Assembly (NCBI RefSeq): GCF_020783655.1
Contig: NZ_JAJGQH010000008.1
Location: forward strand, 62,001-126,000
DNA: 64,000 nucleotides
Source: Xanthomonas melonis
GTDB lineage: Bacteria; Pseudomonadota; Gammaproteobacteria; Xanthomonadales; Xanthomonadaceae
Direction: 5' to 3'
Each line of letters begins with the position of its first letter. Position 1 is the first letter of the stretch. The notes under the pieces were generated by a model. It was not told where the DNA came from and did not search any database. It saw only the letters and a list, made by a program, of their open reading frames with translations. Both the position numbers and the translations under genes were made by a program. Below, one piece after another: positions 38,972 to 49,940 of this stretch.

Positions 38972-39560
38972 CGCGCCTGCGTTGCAGATCGCCTTCCTCA
39001 CCGGGCAGAGCGATCCGGCGAGCTGCGCGTTGAGCGCGCAGCAACACGATTTCCTGCATCGGCTGCAGGGCGATGGCCGGCTGCTGGTCGCGTGCAATTA
39101 CCCGTACCGTGCCGGCATGGCGTCGCACCGTCGCATTCCGCTGTGGCGCGCCAGCGTCTCCAACGCGCGCCAGTACCTGGCCGCGCGCGCCGCGCGCATG
39201 CCGCAGGACGATCGCCTGCGGGTGCAGGCAATGCTGGCGCAGGCGCCGATGACCGTGCTGCTGGCCGGTAGCTGCGGACTGCAGCTGCTCACCGCGCTGC
39301 AGCTGCCGCAGGATCTGCGTGCGCGTCTGGCGGTGTTCGCGTTCGGTCCGGTCTGCCATGCGCCGGCCACCTTCGCGCAGTTGTACAGCGTGCAGGGGCG
39401 TGGCGACTGGATATCGCGCGCGTTGTTTCGCGGGCCGGTGCAGTTGGCACCGGCCTGCGGGCATATGGATTACCTGCGCAACGCGGCGGTGCTGTCCGCC
39501 TGCCAGGCCTTCGTCGCCGACATCGAGCAGACGCTGCGGGGCAGGGCGCATGCGCATTGA
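38949..39560 (+). CDS. Small hydrolase-like protein of unknown function
   Basis: 203 residues. IAFLTGQSDPASCALSAQQH near the start, LLAGSCGLQLLTALQLP (a nucleophile-elbow-like G-S-C-G) and APACGHMDYLRNAAVL (His near the C-terminus) suggest a compact alpha/beta hydrolase fold, but the match is weak and no catalytic triad is certain. It overlaps the GT2 gene by 23 bp and the GT1 gene by 11. A GTG four codons later is an alternative start. Confidence 0.7.
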   Translation: MGASVRSDAPALQIAFLTGQSDPASCALSAQQHDFLHRLQGDGRLLVACNYPYRAGMASHRRIPLWRASVSNARQYLAARAARMPQDDRLRVQAMLAQAPMTVLLAGSCGLQLLTALQLPQDLRARLAVFAFGPVCHAPATFAQLYSVQGRGDWISRALFRGPVQLAPACGHMDYLRNAAVLSACQAFVADIEQTLRGRAHAH

Positions 39561-40803
39561 CCTGATCGCCCCGCCGTACAGCGGGCACCTGCATCCGATC
39601 CTGGCCATCGCCCGCCAGCTTGCGCCACATCATGAGGTGCATGTGATCAGCACGCCGGCGGCGCAGACGCGGATCCGGGACTGCGGGCTGCGCGGCGCGG
39701 AGCTGCTGGATGCGCAAGCCGACCGGATCTTGCTGGACATCGCCAATCCGCCGCACGCGGTGGGACACAACCCCTTGCGTCTGCGTCGGCAACTGCACAA
39801 CGCGCTGGGGTTGATGGCACAGGTAGGAGATGCGCTGCAGAGGCGTTGGCGTGTGCAACGGCCGGATCTGGTGATCGCCGACTTCACCCTGCCCAGCGCC
39901 GGCCTGGCCGCGCAGGCGATGGGCATCGCGTGGTGGACCAGCATGCCATCACCCTGCGTGATCGAAACCGCAGACGGCCCGCCGGCCTACTTCGGCGGCC
40001 TGCTACCGGCTGCCACCGCACGCCAGCGGGTCGGGCATGCGCTCGCGCGACGGCTCACGCGCGGCTTCAAGCGCAGCCTGCATGTCTGCTATCGGCGGCA
40101 GATGCGCGCCTGCGGATTGCCGGCGCTGTACCGCAGCGATGGCAGCGAAGCGGTGTATTCGCCGCACTGCATCCTGGCCTTGGGGCTGCCGTCGTTCGAG
40201 TTCGCACGGCGTTGGCCCGCCGTGCTGCGCTTTGTCGGGCCGCAGTTGTGCACGCCCCCGTCGGCGGTGGAGGCGCCGCCGTTCGTCGCCGGACGGCGGC
40301 ATGTGCTGGTGACATTGGGGACGCACCTGCAATGGGTCAAACAGCGTATGGATGCGGTACTGCGCGCGTTGGCGCCGCAGTTTCCCGATACCGTGTTCCA
40401 CTTCAGCGATGGCGACACCGCCGCACCGCAACGGCCGGCGGACGGCAACTATCGACGGTTGCCATACGTGGATTACGCGCAGCATCTGCATCGCTACGCG
40501 CTGGTGGTCCACCACGGCGGGGCGGGCATCCTGTATGCCTGCCTGGATGCGGGGCTGCCGGCGATCGTGTATCCACTGGACTACGACCAGTTCGATCACG
40601 CGGCGCGACTGCAGGTCGCCGACGCGGCCTGGTGGCTGCGGGACCTGGACGGACTGCCGGCGCTCCTGCACGAGGCGTTGGCGTCTACCGCGCCGGGCCC
40701 GGGCGTACGCCGCCTGCAGTCGGAATTGCATGCATTGCAGGCCAGTGCGCGTGTCACGGCGTTGGTGGAGGCGTTTGAACACACTGGCGCGCTACCAGCG
40801 TAG
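39550..40803 (+). CDS. GT1 (UGT-like) glycosyltransferase
   Basis: 417-residue GT-B enzyme. The N-terminal IDLIAPPYSGHLHPILAIAR carries the acceptor-side His. The C-terminal signature VVHHGGAGILYACLDAGLPA and YPLDYDQFDHAARLQ is the UDP-glycosyltransferase donor motif also found in macrolide, sterol and carotenoid transferases. It is the last gene of the gumO-to-GT1 run. Confidence 0.9.
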   Translation: MRIDLIAPPYSGHLHPILAIARQLAPHHEVHVISTPAAQTRIRDCGLRGAELLDAQADRILLDIANPPHAVGHNPLRLRRQLHNALGLMAQVGDALQRRWRVQRPDLVIADFTLPSAGLAAQAMGIAWWTSMPSPCVIETADGPPAYFGGLLPAATARQRVGHALARRLTRGFKRSLHVCYRRQMRACGLPALYRSDGSEAVYSPHCILALGLPSFEFARRWPAVLRFVGPQLCTPPSAVEAPPFVAGRRHVLVTLGTHLQWVKQRMDAVLRALAPQFPDTVFHFSDGDTAAPQRPADGNYRRLPYVDYAQHLHRYALVVHHGGAGILYACLDAGLPAIVYPLDYDQFDHAARLQVADAAWWLRDLDGLPALLHEALASTAPGPGVRRLQSELHALQASARVTALVEAFEHTGALPA

Positions 40804-41133
40804 ATGTTCGGCGTGCGATGCGGCGGGTTGAAGCGGCCATCGTTTGCGGTGCCAGCATGCTGCGGTGATTGCGGAAACCAGCTGACAGGACCGCTACGCC
40901 GCTGCCGGGCGATGCCCGGAATCGGCAGAAGCCGTTCGTATGCTCCGCGTCCATACCCGGCGATGGCGCGTTCGTTCTGCTGGCCGCTGTCGGGCTCCAG
41001 GCGCGCGGCGCCTGGTTCAACGCGTCAATCAGGATGCGCCGTCGGATCAGTCGTCGAAAACCCCTGCACGCAGCGTGGATGCCGGTTTCCCTGCTGCCGC
41101 CAATGATCGGTTGGCGGCAGGGGCGGCCCAGGC
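40804..41133. other. Intergenic, no gene seen
   Basis: 330 bp between the convergent GT1 and dxs genes. Short frames are present but none has a ribosome site or a plausible product. No clear terminator stem with T-tract was found. Confidence 0.6.
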
Positions 41134-43050
41134 TCAGCCCGCTGCGGCGTTCAAGGGCGGCGCGCTGTCGGCCATCAACTGCGGCCACCGCTTGAGCACG
41201 GCGGCGCGGATGCCGGCCTGGTCGATACCGGCTTCGGCCAGCAGGTCTTCGCGGCTGGCGTGGTGCTGGAAGCTGTCCGGCAGGCCCAGGTGCAGCATCG
41301 GCATCAGCACGCCCTCGGCATTGAGCAGTTCGGACACGCCCGAGCCCGCGCCGCCGGCCACCACGTTGTCTTCGATGGTGACGAAGCCGTCGTGGGTGCT
41401 GGCGAGCTCCAGCAGCATCGCCTTGTCCAACGGTTTGACGAAGCGCATGTTGACCACGGTCAGGCCGAGTTCGCGGCCCACCGCTTCGGCCGCGTCCACG
41501 GTCGCGCCGAAGCCGAGCAGGGCCACGCGCGTGCCGCTATGGCGCAGCTGCGCCTTGCCAATCGGCAGGGTGGTCAGCGAGGCATCCAGTGCCACGCCCG
41601 GCCCGGTGCCGCGCGGGTAGCGCACCGCGGCCGGGCCTTCGTACTGCACGCCGGTGCTGAGCATCTGGCGGCATTCGGCTTCGTCGGCCGGCGCCATCAC
41701 CACCATGTGCGGCACGCAGCGCAGGAAGCTCAGGTCGAGATTGCCGGCATGGGTGGCGCCATCCGGGCCGACCACGCCGCCGCGGTCGATCGCGAACAGC
41801 ACATCCAGCTTCTGTACCGCCACGTCGTGCACCAGCTGGTCGTAGCCGCGTTGCAGGAAGGTGGAATAGATCGCCACGACGGGTTTCGCGCCCTGGGTCG
41901 CCATGCCGGCCGCCAGCGTCACCGCATGCTGTTCGGCGATCGCCACGTCGAAGTAGCGCTGCGGATACTCCTTGCTGAAGCGCACCAGGCCCGAGCCCTC
42001 GCGCATCGCCGGCGTGATCACCAGCAGGCCCGGTTCGGCGGCCGCCATGTCGCAGACCCAGTCGCTGAACACATCGGTGTAGGTCGGCTTCCTGGCGCCG
42101 GCCTTGGCCACCAGGCCCTTGCTCGGATCGAAGGGGCCGACCGCGTGGTAGCCGATCTGGTCGCCTTCGGCCAGCTCGTAGCCCTTGCCCTTGGTGGTGA
42201 CGACGTGCAGCAGCTGCGGGCCCTTGAGCGTCTTCAGGGTCTTGAGCGCGCTGACCAGACCGGGCAGGTCGTGGCCATCGATCGGACCGGTGTAGTGGAA
42301 GCCCATCTCTTCGAACAGCGTGGACGGCACGAACATGCCCTTCCAGTGTTCTTCCCAGCGCCGCACGAAGCGCGCCGTCGGGTTGTTCTTCTTGTCGCCG
42401 AGGATCTTCTTGCCGCCCTCGCGGATGGCGTTGAGGGTGCGGCTGCCGCTGGCACGGCCCAGCATCTTGGTCAGCCCGCCCACTGCTTCGGAGATCGACA
42501 TGCGGTTGTCGTTGAGGATCACCAGCAGATTGGGCTCCGGATCCATGCCGCCGGCATGGTTGAGCGCCTCGTAGACCATGCCGGCGGTCATCGCGCCATC
42601 GCCGATCACCGCCACCACCTTGCGCTCGTCGCCAGTGCGCTGGGCGGCGATCGCCATGCCGAGCGCGGCCGAGATCGAGGTCGACGAATGGCCGACGCCG
42701 AAGGTGTCGTAGATGCTCTCCTCGCGCTTGGGGAACGGCGCCACGCCGTCCTTCTGCTTGACTGTATGGATCTGGTCGCGCCGGCCGGTGAGGATCTTGT
42801 GCGGGTAGGTCTGATGCCCGACGTCCCACACCAGCTGATCGACCGGGGTCTGATACAGGTAGTGCAGGGCCACGGTGAGTTCGATCACGCCCAGCCCGGC
42901 CGCGAAGTGCCCGCCGCTCTTGCCCACCGATTCGATGAGGTAGGCGCGCAGCTCGTCGGCGATCGCCGCAAGTTCGGCCTCGTCGAAGCGGCGCAGGTCG
43001 TCGGGGGTCTGGATGCGCGACAGGCGCGGATAGCGGGTGGAGTCGATCAT
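41134..43050 (-). CDS. dxs: 1-deoxy-D-xylulose-5-phosphate synthase
   Basis: 638-residue thiamine-diphosphate enzyme that joins pyruvate and glyceraldehyde-3-phosphate, the first step of the MEP isoprenoid pathway. It has [20 protein letters not shown], then the ThDP motif [15 protein letters not shown] (GDG...N) and the transketolase pyrimidine domain with [14 protein letters not shown]. The start [10 protein letters not shown] is preceded directly by another ATG (43053); longer frames upstream lack family similarity. Confidence 0.97.
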   Translation of the reverse strand: MIDSTRYPRLSRIQTPDDLRRFDEAELAAIADELRAYLIESVGKSGGHFAAGLGVIELTVALHYLYQTPVDQLVWDVGHQTYPHKILTGRRDQIHTVKQKDGVAPFPKREESIYDTFGVGHSSTSISAALGMAIAAQRTGDERKVVAVIGDGAMTAGMVYEALNHAGGMDPEPNLLVILNDNRMSISEAVGGLTKMLGRASGSRTLNAIREGGKKILGDKKNNPTARFVRRWEEHWKGMFVPSTLFEEMGFHYTGPIDGHDLPGLVSALKTLKTLKGPQLLHVVTTKGKGYELAEGDQIGYHAVGPFDPSKGLVAKAGARKPTYTDVFSDWVCDMAAAEPGLLVITPAMREGSGLVRFSKEYPQRYFDVAIAEQHAVTLAAGMATQGAKPVVAIYSTFLQRGYDQLVHDVAVQKLDVLFAIDRGGVVGPDGATHAGNLDLSFLRCVPHMVVMAPADEAECRQMLSTGVQYEGPAAVRYPRGTGPGVALDASLTTLPIGKAQLRHSGTRVALLGFGATVDAAEAVGRELGLTVVNMRFVKPLDKAMLLELASTHDGFVTIEDNVVAGGAGSGVSELLNAEGVLMPMLHLGLPDSFQHHASREDLLAEAGIDQAGIRAAVLKRWPQLMADSAPPLNAAAG

Positions 43051-43053
43051 CAT

Positions 43054-43398
43054 CGTGTCAATCTGCTGAAACCACATTGTCCTCCCCATGCGAAGGCCCG
43101 GCAAGCAAACCGGTTCGGTTGTCGGCGTGCGGTGATGGCGGCGCGGGCCGTCATTGCTGGGTTGCGCCACGATCGCCCACGCCTGCGGCAATCTGCCGCA
43201 CCCCCTGGTCGTTGGGTATCGGGGTGGCCGGGTGCGCGTATCGGCACTGTTCGCGCCGATCTGCCATGCACATCGGCGAGCGGCCCGGTGGTCGGATCGC
43301 GCAGTGGGCACCGTGGTGCCGCAGCCGCTTTGGGCGGCTGCCGGAATCGATCAGGCGGAGCGATGCGGCGGGTTTTGACGGCCGGTTCGGGCGCGCGC
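43054..43398. other. Intergenic region upstream of dxs, no gene seen
   Basis: 345 bp between the HNH gene stop and the dxs start. It probably holds the dxs promoter. No RNA gene, repeat or convincing small ORF was recognised. Confidence 0.6.
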
Positions 43399-44055
43399 CT
43401 ACAGCGAGAGTTTGGAGCGTTTGGGCAACTGCGCGCGCAGGAAGGCCATCTGATCGGACAGGATGTTGCGGTTGGACAGGATCAGGTGCTCGATCCAGCT
43501 TGGCCGGTACGGCACCGCCAGCAACGGCATGTGCGCCTGCTGCGGGGTGCGGTTGGCCTTGCGCGAATTGCACTGGAAGCAGGCGGTGACCACGTTTTCC
43601 CAGCTGTCGCGCCCGCCCTTGGAGACCGGCATGACATGGTCGCGGGTCAGATGCGGGCGGCTGAAATGCTGGCCGCAATACATGCACAATTGCGCGTCGC
43701 GCGCGAACAGGGCGGTGTTGCTCAAGGTCGGGGTGGGGTCCAGCGCGCGCGAACGCGCATGGCCGCGGGCGGCGATGATGGGGTGCAGGTCCAGCGTGCT
43801 GCGTTCGCCGGTCAGCCGCGAAATGCCACCGTGGATCTGCATGCAGGGCTCGCCCAGCGTCCAGGACACCGCATCGCGCGCATAGAGACAGGCCGCATCC
43901 TGCCAGTTGATCCAGTCCAGCACGCGGCCATGCGCATCGAGCGAAAGCAGACGCAGGGAAGGAGGTTGCCGGATCGCAGCGACAGCGTTGCCCGCGACCG
44001 GAGCAGGGCTGCCTCCGGGGACGATCACATCACCTGCGTGCGTGTCTGTCTCCAT
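43399..44055 (-). CDS. HNH endonuclease-family protein
   Basis: 218 residues. The C-terminal half holds a zinc-stabilised HNH domain: CMYCGQHF, LTRDHVMPVSKGGRDSWENV and CFQCNSRKANRTP, i.e. two CxxC pairs, the DH metal/catalytic pair and the Asn. The N-terminal half is variable. Homologues are common chromosomal genes of unknown role in Xanthomonadaceae. No phage context lies beside it here. Confidence 0.88.
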   Translation of the reverse strand: METDTHAGDVIVPGGSPAPVAGNAVAAIRQPPSLRLLSLDAHGRVLDWINWQDAACLYARDAVSWTLGEPCMQIHGGISRLTGERSTLDLHPIIAARGHARSRALDPTPTLSNTALFARDAQLCMYCGQHFSRPHLTRDHVMPVSKGGRDSWENVVTACFQCNSRKANRTPQQAHMPLLAVPYRPSWIEHLILSNRNILSDQMAFLRAQLPKRSKLSL

Positions 44056-44268
44056 CGGGAAGACAGCTTATACCCGATCGTTGACAGTTTGTGTATCGCT
44101 GCGAAGGGCGTCGGCGCGGTCTGGCTATTGGGGATTAGCGCAGACCGACCAAGCGGCGATGCCGGGCGCCACTGTGGGGTCACTTCTCGGCCGCGACGTC
44201 TTGCCGATCGGTATGGCGTCGTCGCGGCCAGGTCCGCTCCTGCCGCGGCGGCGGCCGCGAGACGCGAT

Positions 44269-46062
<1,794 letters not shown>

Positions 46063-46099
46063 GCGAAATCCTTCGAAGATTGGGGGGAGGGCGTGCGCG

Positions 46100-46576
46100 T
46101 CAGCGCAGCACGCCGTCGAGGCCGGGGGCCGGGCTGAGCGTGTTGCGCGACTGCACCGCGAACTCGCGTTGTTTCTTGTCCTGCGGGCTGGCCCATACCG
46201 TGCCCTTGAGGGTGTACGGCAGCGAGCGGCCGCCGGCGAGCACGTCGGCGACGGTGATCCGGCCCAGCGAGGTGGGTTGCACGCTGACCGTCACCACATC
46301 GGCGGTCTCCGGACCGATCGAGATGCCCACCGTCTGGTCGAGCTTGCCGGCCAATTGATCGCCTGCAGAGATGTCCAGCGCCACGCGTTCGAACTGCATC
46401 GGGATGCTGCTGTAGTTCTGCAGGCGCAGGTCGAGCGACCAGGAGCCGTCGGCGCGCACGGTGAGCTGCTGGATGCTGGCGGCCGGCTCGGACACGCGGC
46501 GGACCGCGCCGCCGCAGGCGCTCAGCAGCAGGCCGCAGGCCAGCGACACGATCAGGAGACGAGAGACACGACGCAT
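46100..46576 (-). CDS. LEA-type-2-like lipoprotein
   Basis: 158 residues. Lipoprotein signal with LLLSACGG (Cys about 21). The rest (ASIQQLTVRADGSWSLDLRL, NYSSIPMQFERVALDIS) resembles the WHy/LEA14 beta-sandwich fold found in periplasmic lipoproteins of unknown function. It lies upstream of the acyl-CoA dehydrogenase gene on the same strand, 37 bp apart. Confidence 0.8.
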   Translation of the reverse strand: MRRVSRLLIVSLACGLLLSACGGAVRRVSEPAASIQQLTVRADGSWSLDLRLQNYSSIPMQFERVALDISAGDQLAGKLDQTVGISIGPETADVVTVSVQPTSLGRITVADVLAGGRSLPYTLKGTVWASPQDKKQREFAVQSRNTLSPAPGLDGVLR

Positions 46577-46664
46577 GCGGCGGAATCCTTGGCGGATGAG
46601 ACGGTGCCAAGAATACTACGCAGTATGGGCATCGCCGCGCGGCCGCCGGGCGGGCCGTGGAGAG

Positions 46665-47201
46665 TCAGCGCAGCGGTGCGGCCACGATCAGTGGTGACAG
46701 GTCGTAGCCCATCTGCGCGGCCTGCGCCTTGAGCTGCTCGAACCGGGCGCGTTCCATCTGCGGCGAACGCGACAGGATCCACAGGTAGTTGCGATCCGGC
46801 TCGCCGACCACCGCCCATTGATATTCCGGGTCGAGGGCGATCACCCAGTAATCGGCCCACACCAGCGGTAACCAGCTCAGCCACTCGGGAGCGAAACGGA
46901 CCTGCAACTGGCCGGGATGGCCTTCGACCGGACGCGCCACTCCGTCGGCCTGGGCCAGCGTGCCGTCGGCGGTGCGGCAGCCATTGCGGACCCCGATCAG
47001 CCCATCGTCGCGCAGCGTGTAGCTGGCGGTGATGTCGCTGCGGCACTTCTTCTGGAACGACACCGGCAGGTGCGCGATTTCATGCCACTGCCCGGCATAG
47101 CGCGAGATCTCCAGCTGCGTCACCGCGCGCACCGGCTGCTGCGCAAACGCCGCCGATGGCAACAGGACAAGGCACGACAACAGCAGGCGAGGCAGGCGCA
47201 T
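46665..47201 (-). CDS. blc: Lipocalin (Blc family)
   Basis: 178-residue exported lipocalin with signal peptide MRLPRLLLSCLVLLPSAAFA. EISRYAGQWHEIAHLPVSFQ is the Blc G-x-W signature, followed by KCRSDITASYTL, WADYWVIALDPEYQWAVVGE and YLWILSRSPQM. Blc proteins bind lysophospholipids or fatty acids at the outer membrane. No lipobox Cys is present, so it is likely soluble in the periplasm. The start at 47201 was chosen for the signal peptide. Confidence 0.92.
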   Translation of the reverse strand: MRLPRLLLSCLVLLPSAAFAQQPVRAVTQLEISRYAGQWHEIAHLPVSFQKKCRSDITASYTLRDDGLIGVRNGCRTADGTLAQADGVARPVEGHPGQLQVRFAPEWLSWLPLVWADYWVIALDPEYQWAVVGEPDRNYLWILSRSPQMERARFEQLKAQAAQMGYDLSPLIVAAPLR

Positions 47202-47379
47202 GGCGATCTCCGGTGGACGCGCGCAGGCTAGGCCATGGACCCTGCCACGCGGCGTGAACCGGTCCCAGGAATCGGGGCGGAAGGCGGGCGCACAACAAAC
47301 TTCGTCACAACGCTTGCCCAAAGTGCGGCTGCTCGCTATGATGCGCGTCCTCGCAACGCAGGCAGCATGTTGCGACAGT

Positions 47380-47455
47380 GGCCGAGTAGCTCAGTTGGTA
47401 GAGCAGGGGATTGAAAATCCCCGTGTCGGCGGTTCGATTCCGTCCTCGGCCACCA
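47380..47455 (+). tRNA. tRNA-Phe (GAA), phage integration site
   Basis: 76-nt cloverleaf: acceptor GGCCGAG/CTCGGCC, anticodon stem GGGGA/TCCCC with loop TTGAAAA (anticodon GAA), T-arm GGTTCGATTCC, encoded CCA. The phage-like island begins at its 3' part, and the integrase gene overlaps 65 bp of it on the opposite strand. Confidence 0.97.
47391..47455. other. Probable attL core within tRNA-Phe
   Basis: The integrase frame runs into the antisense of tRNA-Phe, so the recombination site must preserve both the tRNA and the last ~21 integrase codons. The attachment core therefore most likely lies in the anticodon-to-3'-end part of the tRNA. Exact limits need the partner attR. Confidence 0.55.
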
Positions 47456-48596
47456 TTTCTAAGTATTGCAGCGCAGGCGTTTCGCCCCTTCTGTGCGCTG
47501 TTGACCCCAAAGCCTTCCCGTTGATTTGATCCGATTTTGCACCAGTTGCCAAAGTCGGTAAACGTGCTGCGTCGATCGCCAGGTGTTCCGGTGACAGGTG
47601 AGCGTAGCGCAAGACCGATTGGTAAGAGCGCCATCCGCCCAGCTCCATGAGCGACCGCAGCGAAGTGCCGGCCATCACGTGCCAGCTGGCCCATGTGTGC
47701 CGCAGATCGTGCCAACGCAATGGCGCGATGCGTGCACGACGCTGTGCTGCCTTGAAACCGTGGTTGTTGCCGCGGTCGTATGGCTCACCTTCATCGTTCG
47801 GAAACACCCAGCGCGGGTGCTTGCCCTTCTGGGTGGCCAGCACGGCCATTGCTTGATCGTTGAGTGGCGAGCCGATCGCGCGCTTGGCCTTGACCTGGGT
47901 GCCGGCCACCCAAGCCACCTTGCGGCGCAGATCGATCCGGCTCCATTCCAGGCGCAAGACATTTTGCTCGCGCCAGCCAGTGGCCAGTGCAAATAGGTAG
48001 GGCGCCCGAAGATGCTCGGCCAATTCGCCGTGCAGCCGCTCGGCCTCTTTGACGGTAAGCCACCGGTAGTCTTCTTTCGGTTTGCCGTTCTCCTGCAGAC
48101 GCATCGCGGGAACATGGTCGAGCCATCCCCAGCTGTGCGCCGCGCGCAGGATGGAACGCACCAGTGCAAGCATCTTCTCCGCGGTGCAACGGGAGGTTGT
48201 GCGCTCGTCCTTGCGGCCAGCGCGCTTGACGCGCGGCTCGGCCATGCGGAGGACCAACAGCTTTGCAAGCAGATCCGAGTCGATCTCCCCCAGCTTCTTC
48301 TCACGCAGATGGGAGTCGAGCCAGCGCAGGTTATGTAGGTCCTTGCCGAGGCTTCGCTTGGCCTGCTTGTCGGCCAGCCAGCGTGGCACGGCTTCCACCC
48401 ACCTGCGCTGCGGTTTCTCGCCTAGGCGGCTCGTGCGGTACGTCTCCGCGTGGAGCTTTGAAGCCCACTCGGTTGCGAGCGTCCGGTCGGCAGTCCCAGT
48501 GCTTCGAAATACGCGCTGTCCGCTTGGGTCGGTGTAGCGGACGTGCCAGATGCCTTTTTTGCCGCGCTGAGTGAGGGTGTAGGGACTTCTTGCCAT
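47391..48596 (-). CDS. int: Phage tyrosine integrase; C-terminus encoded by antisense of tRNA-Phe
   Basis: 401-residue site-specific recombinase. An N-terminal arm-binding domain and SAM-like core-binding domain precede the catalytic domain with R in ATGWREQNVLRLEWS, the H-x-x-R box in LRWHDLRHTWASWHVMAGT and the Tyr nucleophile in VLRYAHLSPEHLA. After the Tyr, about 55 residues follow. The last 21 (starting MVAEDGIEPPTRGF) are read from the complement of tRNA-Phe, a tail seen in several integrases whose attB is a tRNA gene. The stop lies inside the tRNA. Confidence 0.93.
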   Translation of the reverse strand: MARSPYTLTQRGKKGIWHVRYTDPSGQRVFRSTGTADRTLATEWASKLHAETYRTSRLGEKPQRRWVEAVPRWLADKQAKRSLGKDLHNLRWLDSHLREKKLGEIDSDLLAKLLVLRMAEPRVKRAGRKDERTTSRCTAEKMLALVRSILRAAHSWGWLDHVPAMRLQENGKPKEDYRWLTVKEAERLHGELAEHLRAPYLFALATGWREQNVLRLEWSRIDLRRKVAWVAGTQVKAKRAIGSPLNDQAMAVLATQKGKHPRWVFPNDEGEPYDRGNNHGFKAAQRRARIAPLRWHDLRHTWASWHVMAGTSLRSLMELGGWRSYQSVLRYAHLSPEHLAIDAARLPTLATGAKSDQINGKALGSTAHRRGETPALQYLEMVAEDGIEPPTRGFSIPCSTN

Positions 48597-48775
48597 GGTT
48601 CACCAGAGAGATATGCATCGAGTGCTGCTTTATGAAACCGCCACCTGCCGCCAAGTTTGCGTCCAGGCGGGTGTTTGCGTGCTTTCATCATTGCCCGCAG
48701 GGTGACTGGGTGCAGCTGCAAATAGTCGGCTGCCTGGGGCAGGGTCATTACTTCGGTCGTCTCGGACTCACCCAT
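48422..48775 (-). CDS. Excisionase-like HTH protein
   Basis: 117 residues with an N-terminal MerR/excisionase-type helix-turn-helix: MTLPQAADYLQLHPVTLRAM and GRKLGGRWRFHKAALDAYL. The basic tail is low in complexity. Its gene overlaps the integrase start by 175 bp in another frame, so the two are probably translated from one mRNA. It most likely acts as recombination directionality factor for the integrase. Confidence 0.78.
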   Translation of the reverse strand: MGESETTEVMTLPQAADYLQLHPVTLRAMMKARKHPPGRKLGGRWRFHKAALDAYLSGEPWQEVPTPSLSAAKKASGTSATPTQADSAYFEALGLPTGRSQPSGLQSSTRRRTARAA

Positions 48776-48941
48776 GTGCCGTCTCCATGTTCTCGACCTT
48801 CGCCAAGCCGTCGAGGTAGTAGTTCAATCGCCGCTGATCGCCGGGGTACTGCTCGGCGCACCTCTCTGCGGCCTGGCGCCAGTCATCGGCAGTGGGTTTC
48901 GGCTTGATGCCGAGCGGGATCTGGGTGTCGGCCGACTTCAT
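48768..48941 (-). CDS. Small phage protein
   Basis: 57 residues starting MKSADTQIPLGIKPKPTADD after a GGAGG site at correct spacing. No domain is recognised. It overlaps the excisionase gene by eight bp and the next upstream gene by four, as expected in a compact phage operon. Confidence 0.65.
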   Translation of the reverse strand: MKSADTQIPLGIKPKPTADDWRQAAERCAEQYPGDQRRLNYYLDGLAKVENMETAHG

Positions 48942-49591
48942 TGTTCGATCCTCCGGAAGCTGATGACCCACACCCAGGGGTTGGCGTCCCAGTTGCCGCC
49001 GGTGCTGGTCCAGATGTCGCGGAAGTCGTCGCGGTAGGTGCGGTTGCGCGTGTAGTCCACGTTGTCGCCGGCGCCCTCGCGCTGTGCATCGGCCTCGCTG
49101 ATCGCCTGCAGCCGCTCGACGCGCACGTCGGTGATCTCCAGCACCAGGCGGCAGGCCGAGCGCGGCATGTGGATGCTGGGGCGCCACGGGCGGCCATCAG
49201 CGGCTATCCAGCTATCGGCATCAGCCGCATAGATCACGGTCCCAGCCGCAGCGACTAGGGTATCCCAGGTGTGCGGCAAGTCTTCGCGTGTCAGCCCGAA
49301 GTCTGCCGGGTGAGCTTCGACCATGAAAGTCTCCCGCACCCACAGCCGGTCGCCGGGCTGGCCGAAGGGGCAGGGCAGCACATGATCGGTGTCCGGCCCA
49401 GCGGCCAGCGCCCACCAGCGTGCATCCTCGTCCTCTGCGCCCCAGTTGGCGGGATCGTTGAGGTCGTCTCCGGAACCGCCGATGAAGTCGAAGCCCGGCG
49501 GCATCTTCACCGCGCGCCGGGTCTGCGTCTTCGCGCCGGACAGGATGGCGCGCACCATGGCGCCGTTGAACAGGATGGGGCGTTCACGCAT
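48938..49591 (-). CDS. Phage protein with ASCH-like motif
   Basis: 217 residues. RPILFNGAMVRAILSGAKTQ, TRRAVK and PGDRLWVRETFMVEAHP form the signature of a common phage/prophage protein family with an ASCH-like (RNA-binding) fold. RLVLEITDVRVERLQAISEA and DPNPWVWVISF-type ending complete it. Function unknown; a role in nucleic-acid binding is inferred from the fold only. Confidence 0.7.
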   Translation of the reverse strand: MRERPILFNGAMVRAILSGAKTQTRRAVKMPPGFDFIGGSGDDLNDPANWGAEDEDARWWALAAGPDTDHVLPCPFGQPGDRLWVRETFMVEAHPADFGLTREDLPHTWDTLVAAAGTVIYAADADSWIAADGRPWRPSIHMPRSACRLVLEITDVRVERLQAISEADAQREGAGDNVDYTRNRTYRDDFRDIWTSTGGNWDANPWVWVISFRRIEQ

Positions 49592-49940
49592 GGGCTGGCC
49601 CTCGGCTTTTAAGCCACTGTCCGAAGGTCATGTTCGAGTCCTCATCCAGGAATGCCTGATAACGGCGCTGCCCGGGGGACAACTTCGGCGCAGGCTCGAC
49701 CCGCGCAGCTTCGGCGGCGAGCCCGGCTGCCGTGACGATGAAGATGTCATCGCCACCAGACAGCGCATTGCCGCTGCGGTGCTGCATCAGTCCCAGGTCA
49801 ACCAGTTGCATGCACGTCGGATGGTCGGTGCTTCCTTCGCCGGTGACGAAGTGGTTTCGGTAGCTCGGGTTGCGTCCGTCTTCGCCGGTGCCCAGCGAGT
49901 GGCGCAGCACGTCTAACTCTTTCTGCGTCAAATCACGCAT
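49584..49940 (-). CDS. Hypothetical phage protein downstream of the RT gene
   Basis: 118 residues, MRDLTQKELDVLRHSLGTGE at the start, preceded by AAGGA. It contains RNHFVTGEGSTDHPTCMQLV and DIFIVTAAGLAAEAARV, a segment typical of small winged-helix-like phage proteins, but no family is assigned. The start overlaps the end of the reverse transcriptase gene by eight bp. Confidence 0.65.
   Translation of the reverse strand: MRDLTQKELDVLRHSLGTGEDGRNPSYRNHFVTGEGSTDHPTCMQLVDLGLMQHRSGNALSGGDDIFIVTAAGLAAEAARVEPAPKLSPGQRRYQAFLDEDSNMTFGQWLKSRGPAHA

Noticed and set aside
43399-44055. HNH gene as part of a homing or phage element
   Set aside because: Its neighbours are chromosomal housekeeping genes and no repeat or integrase flanks it.
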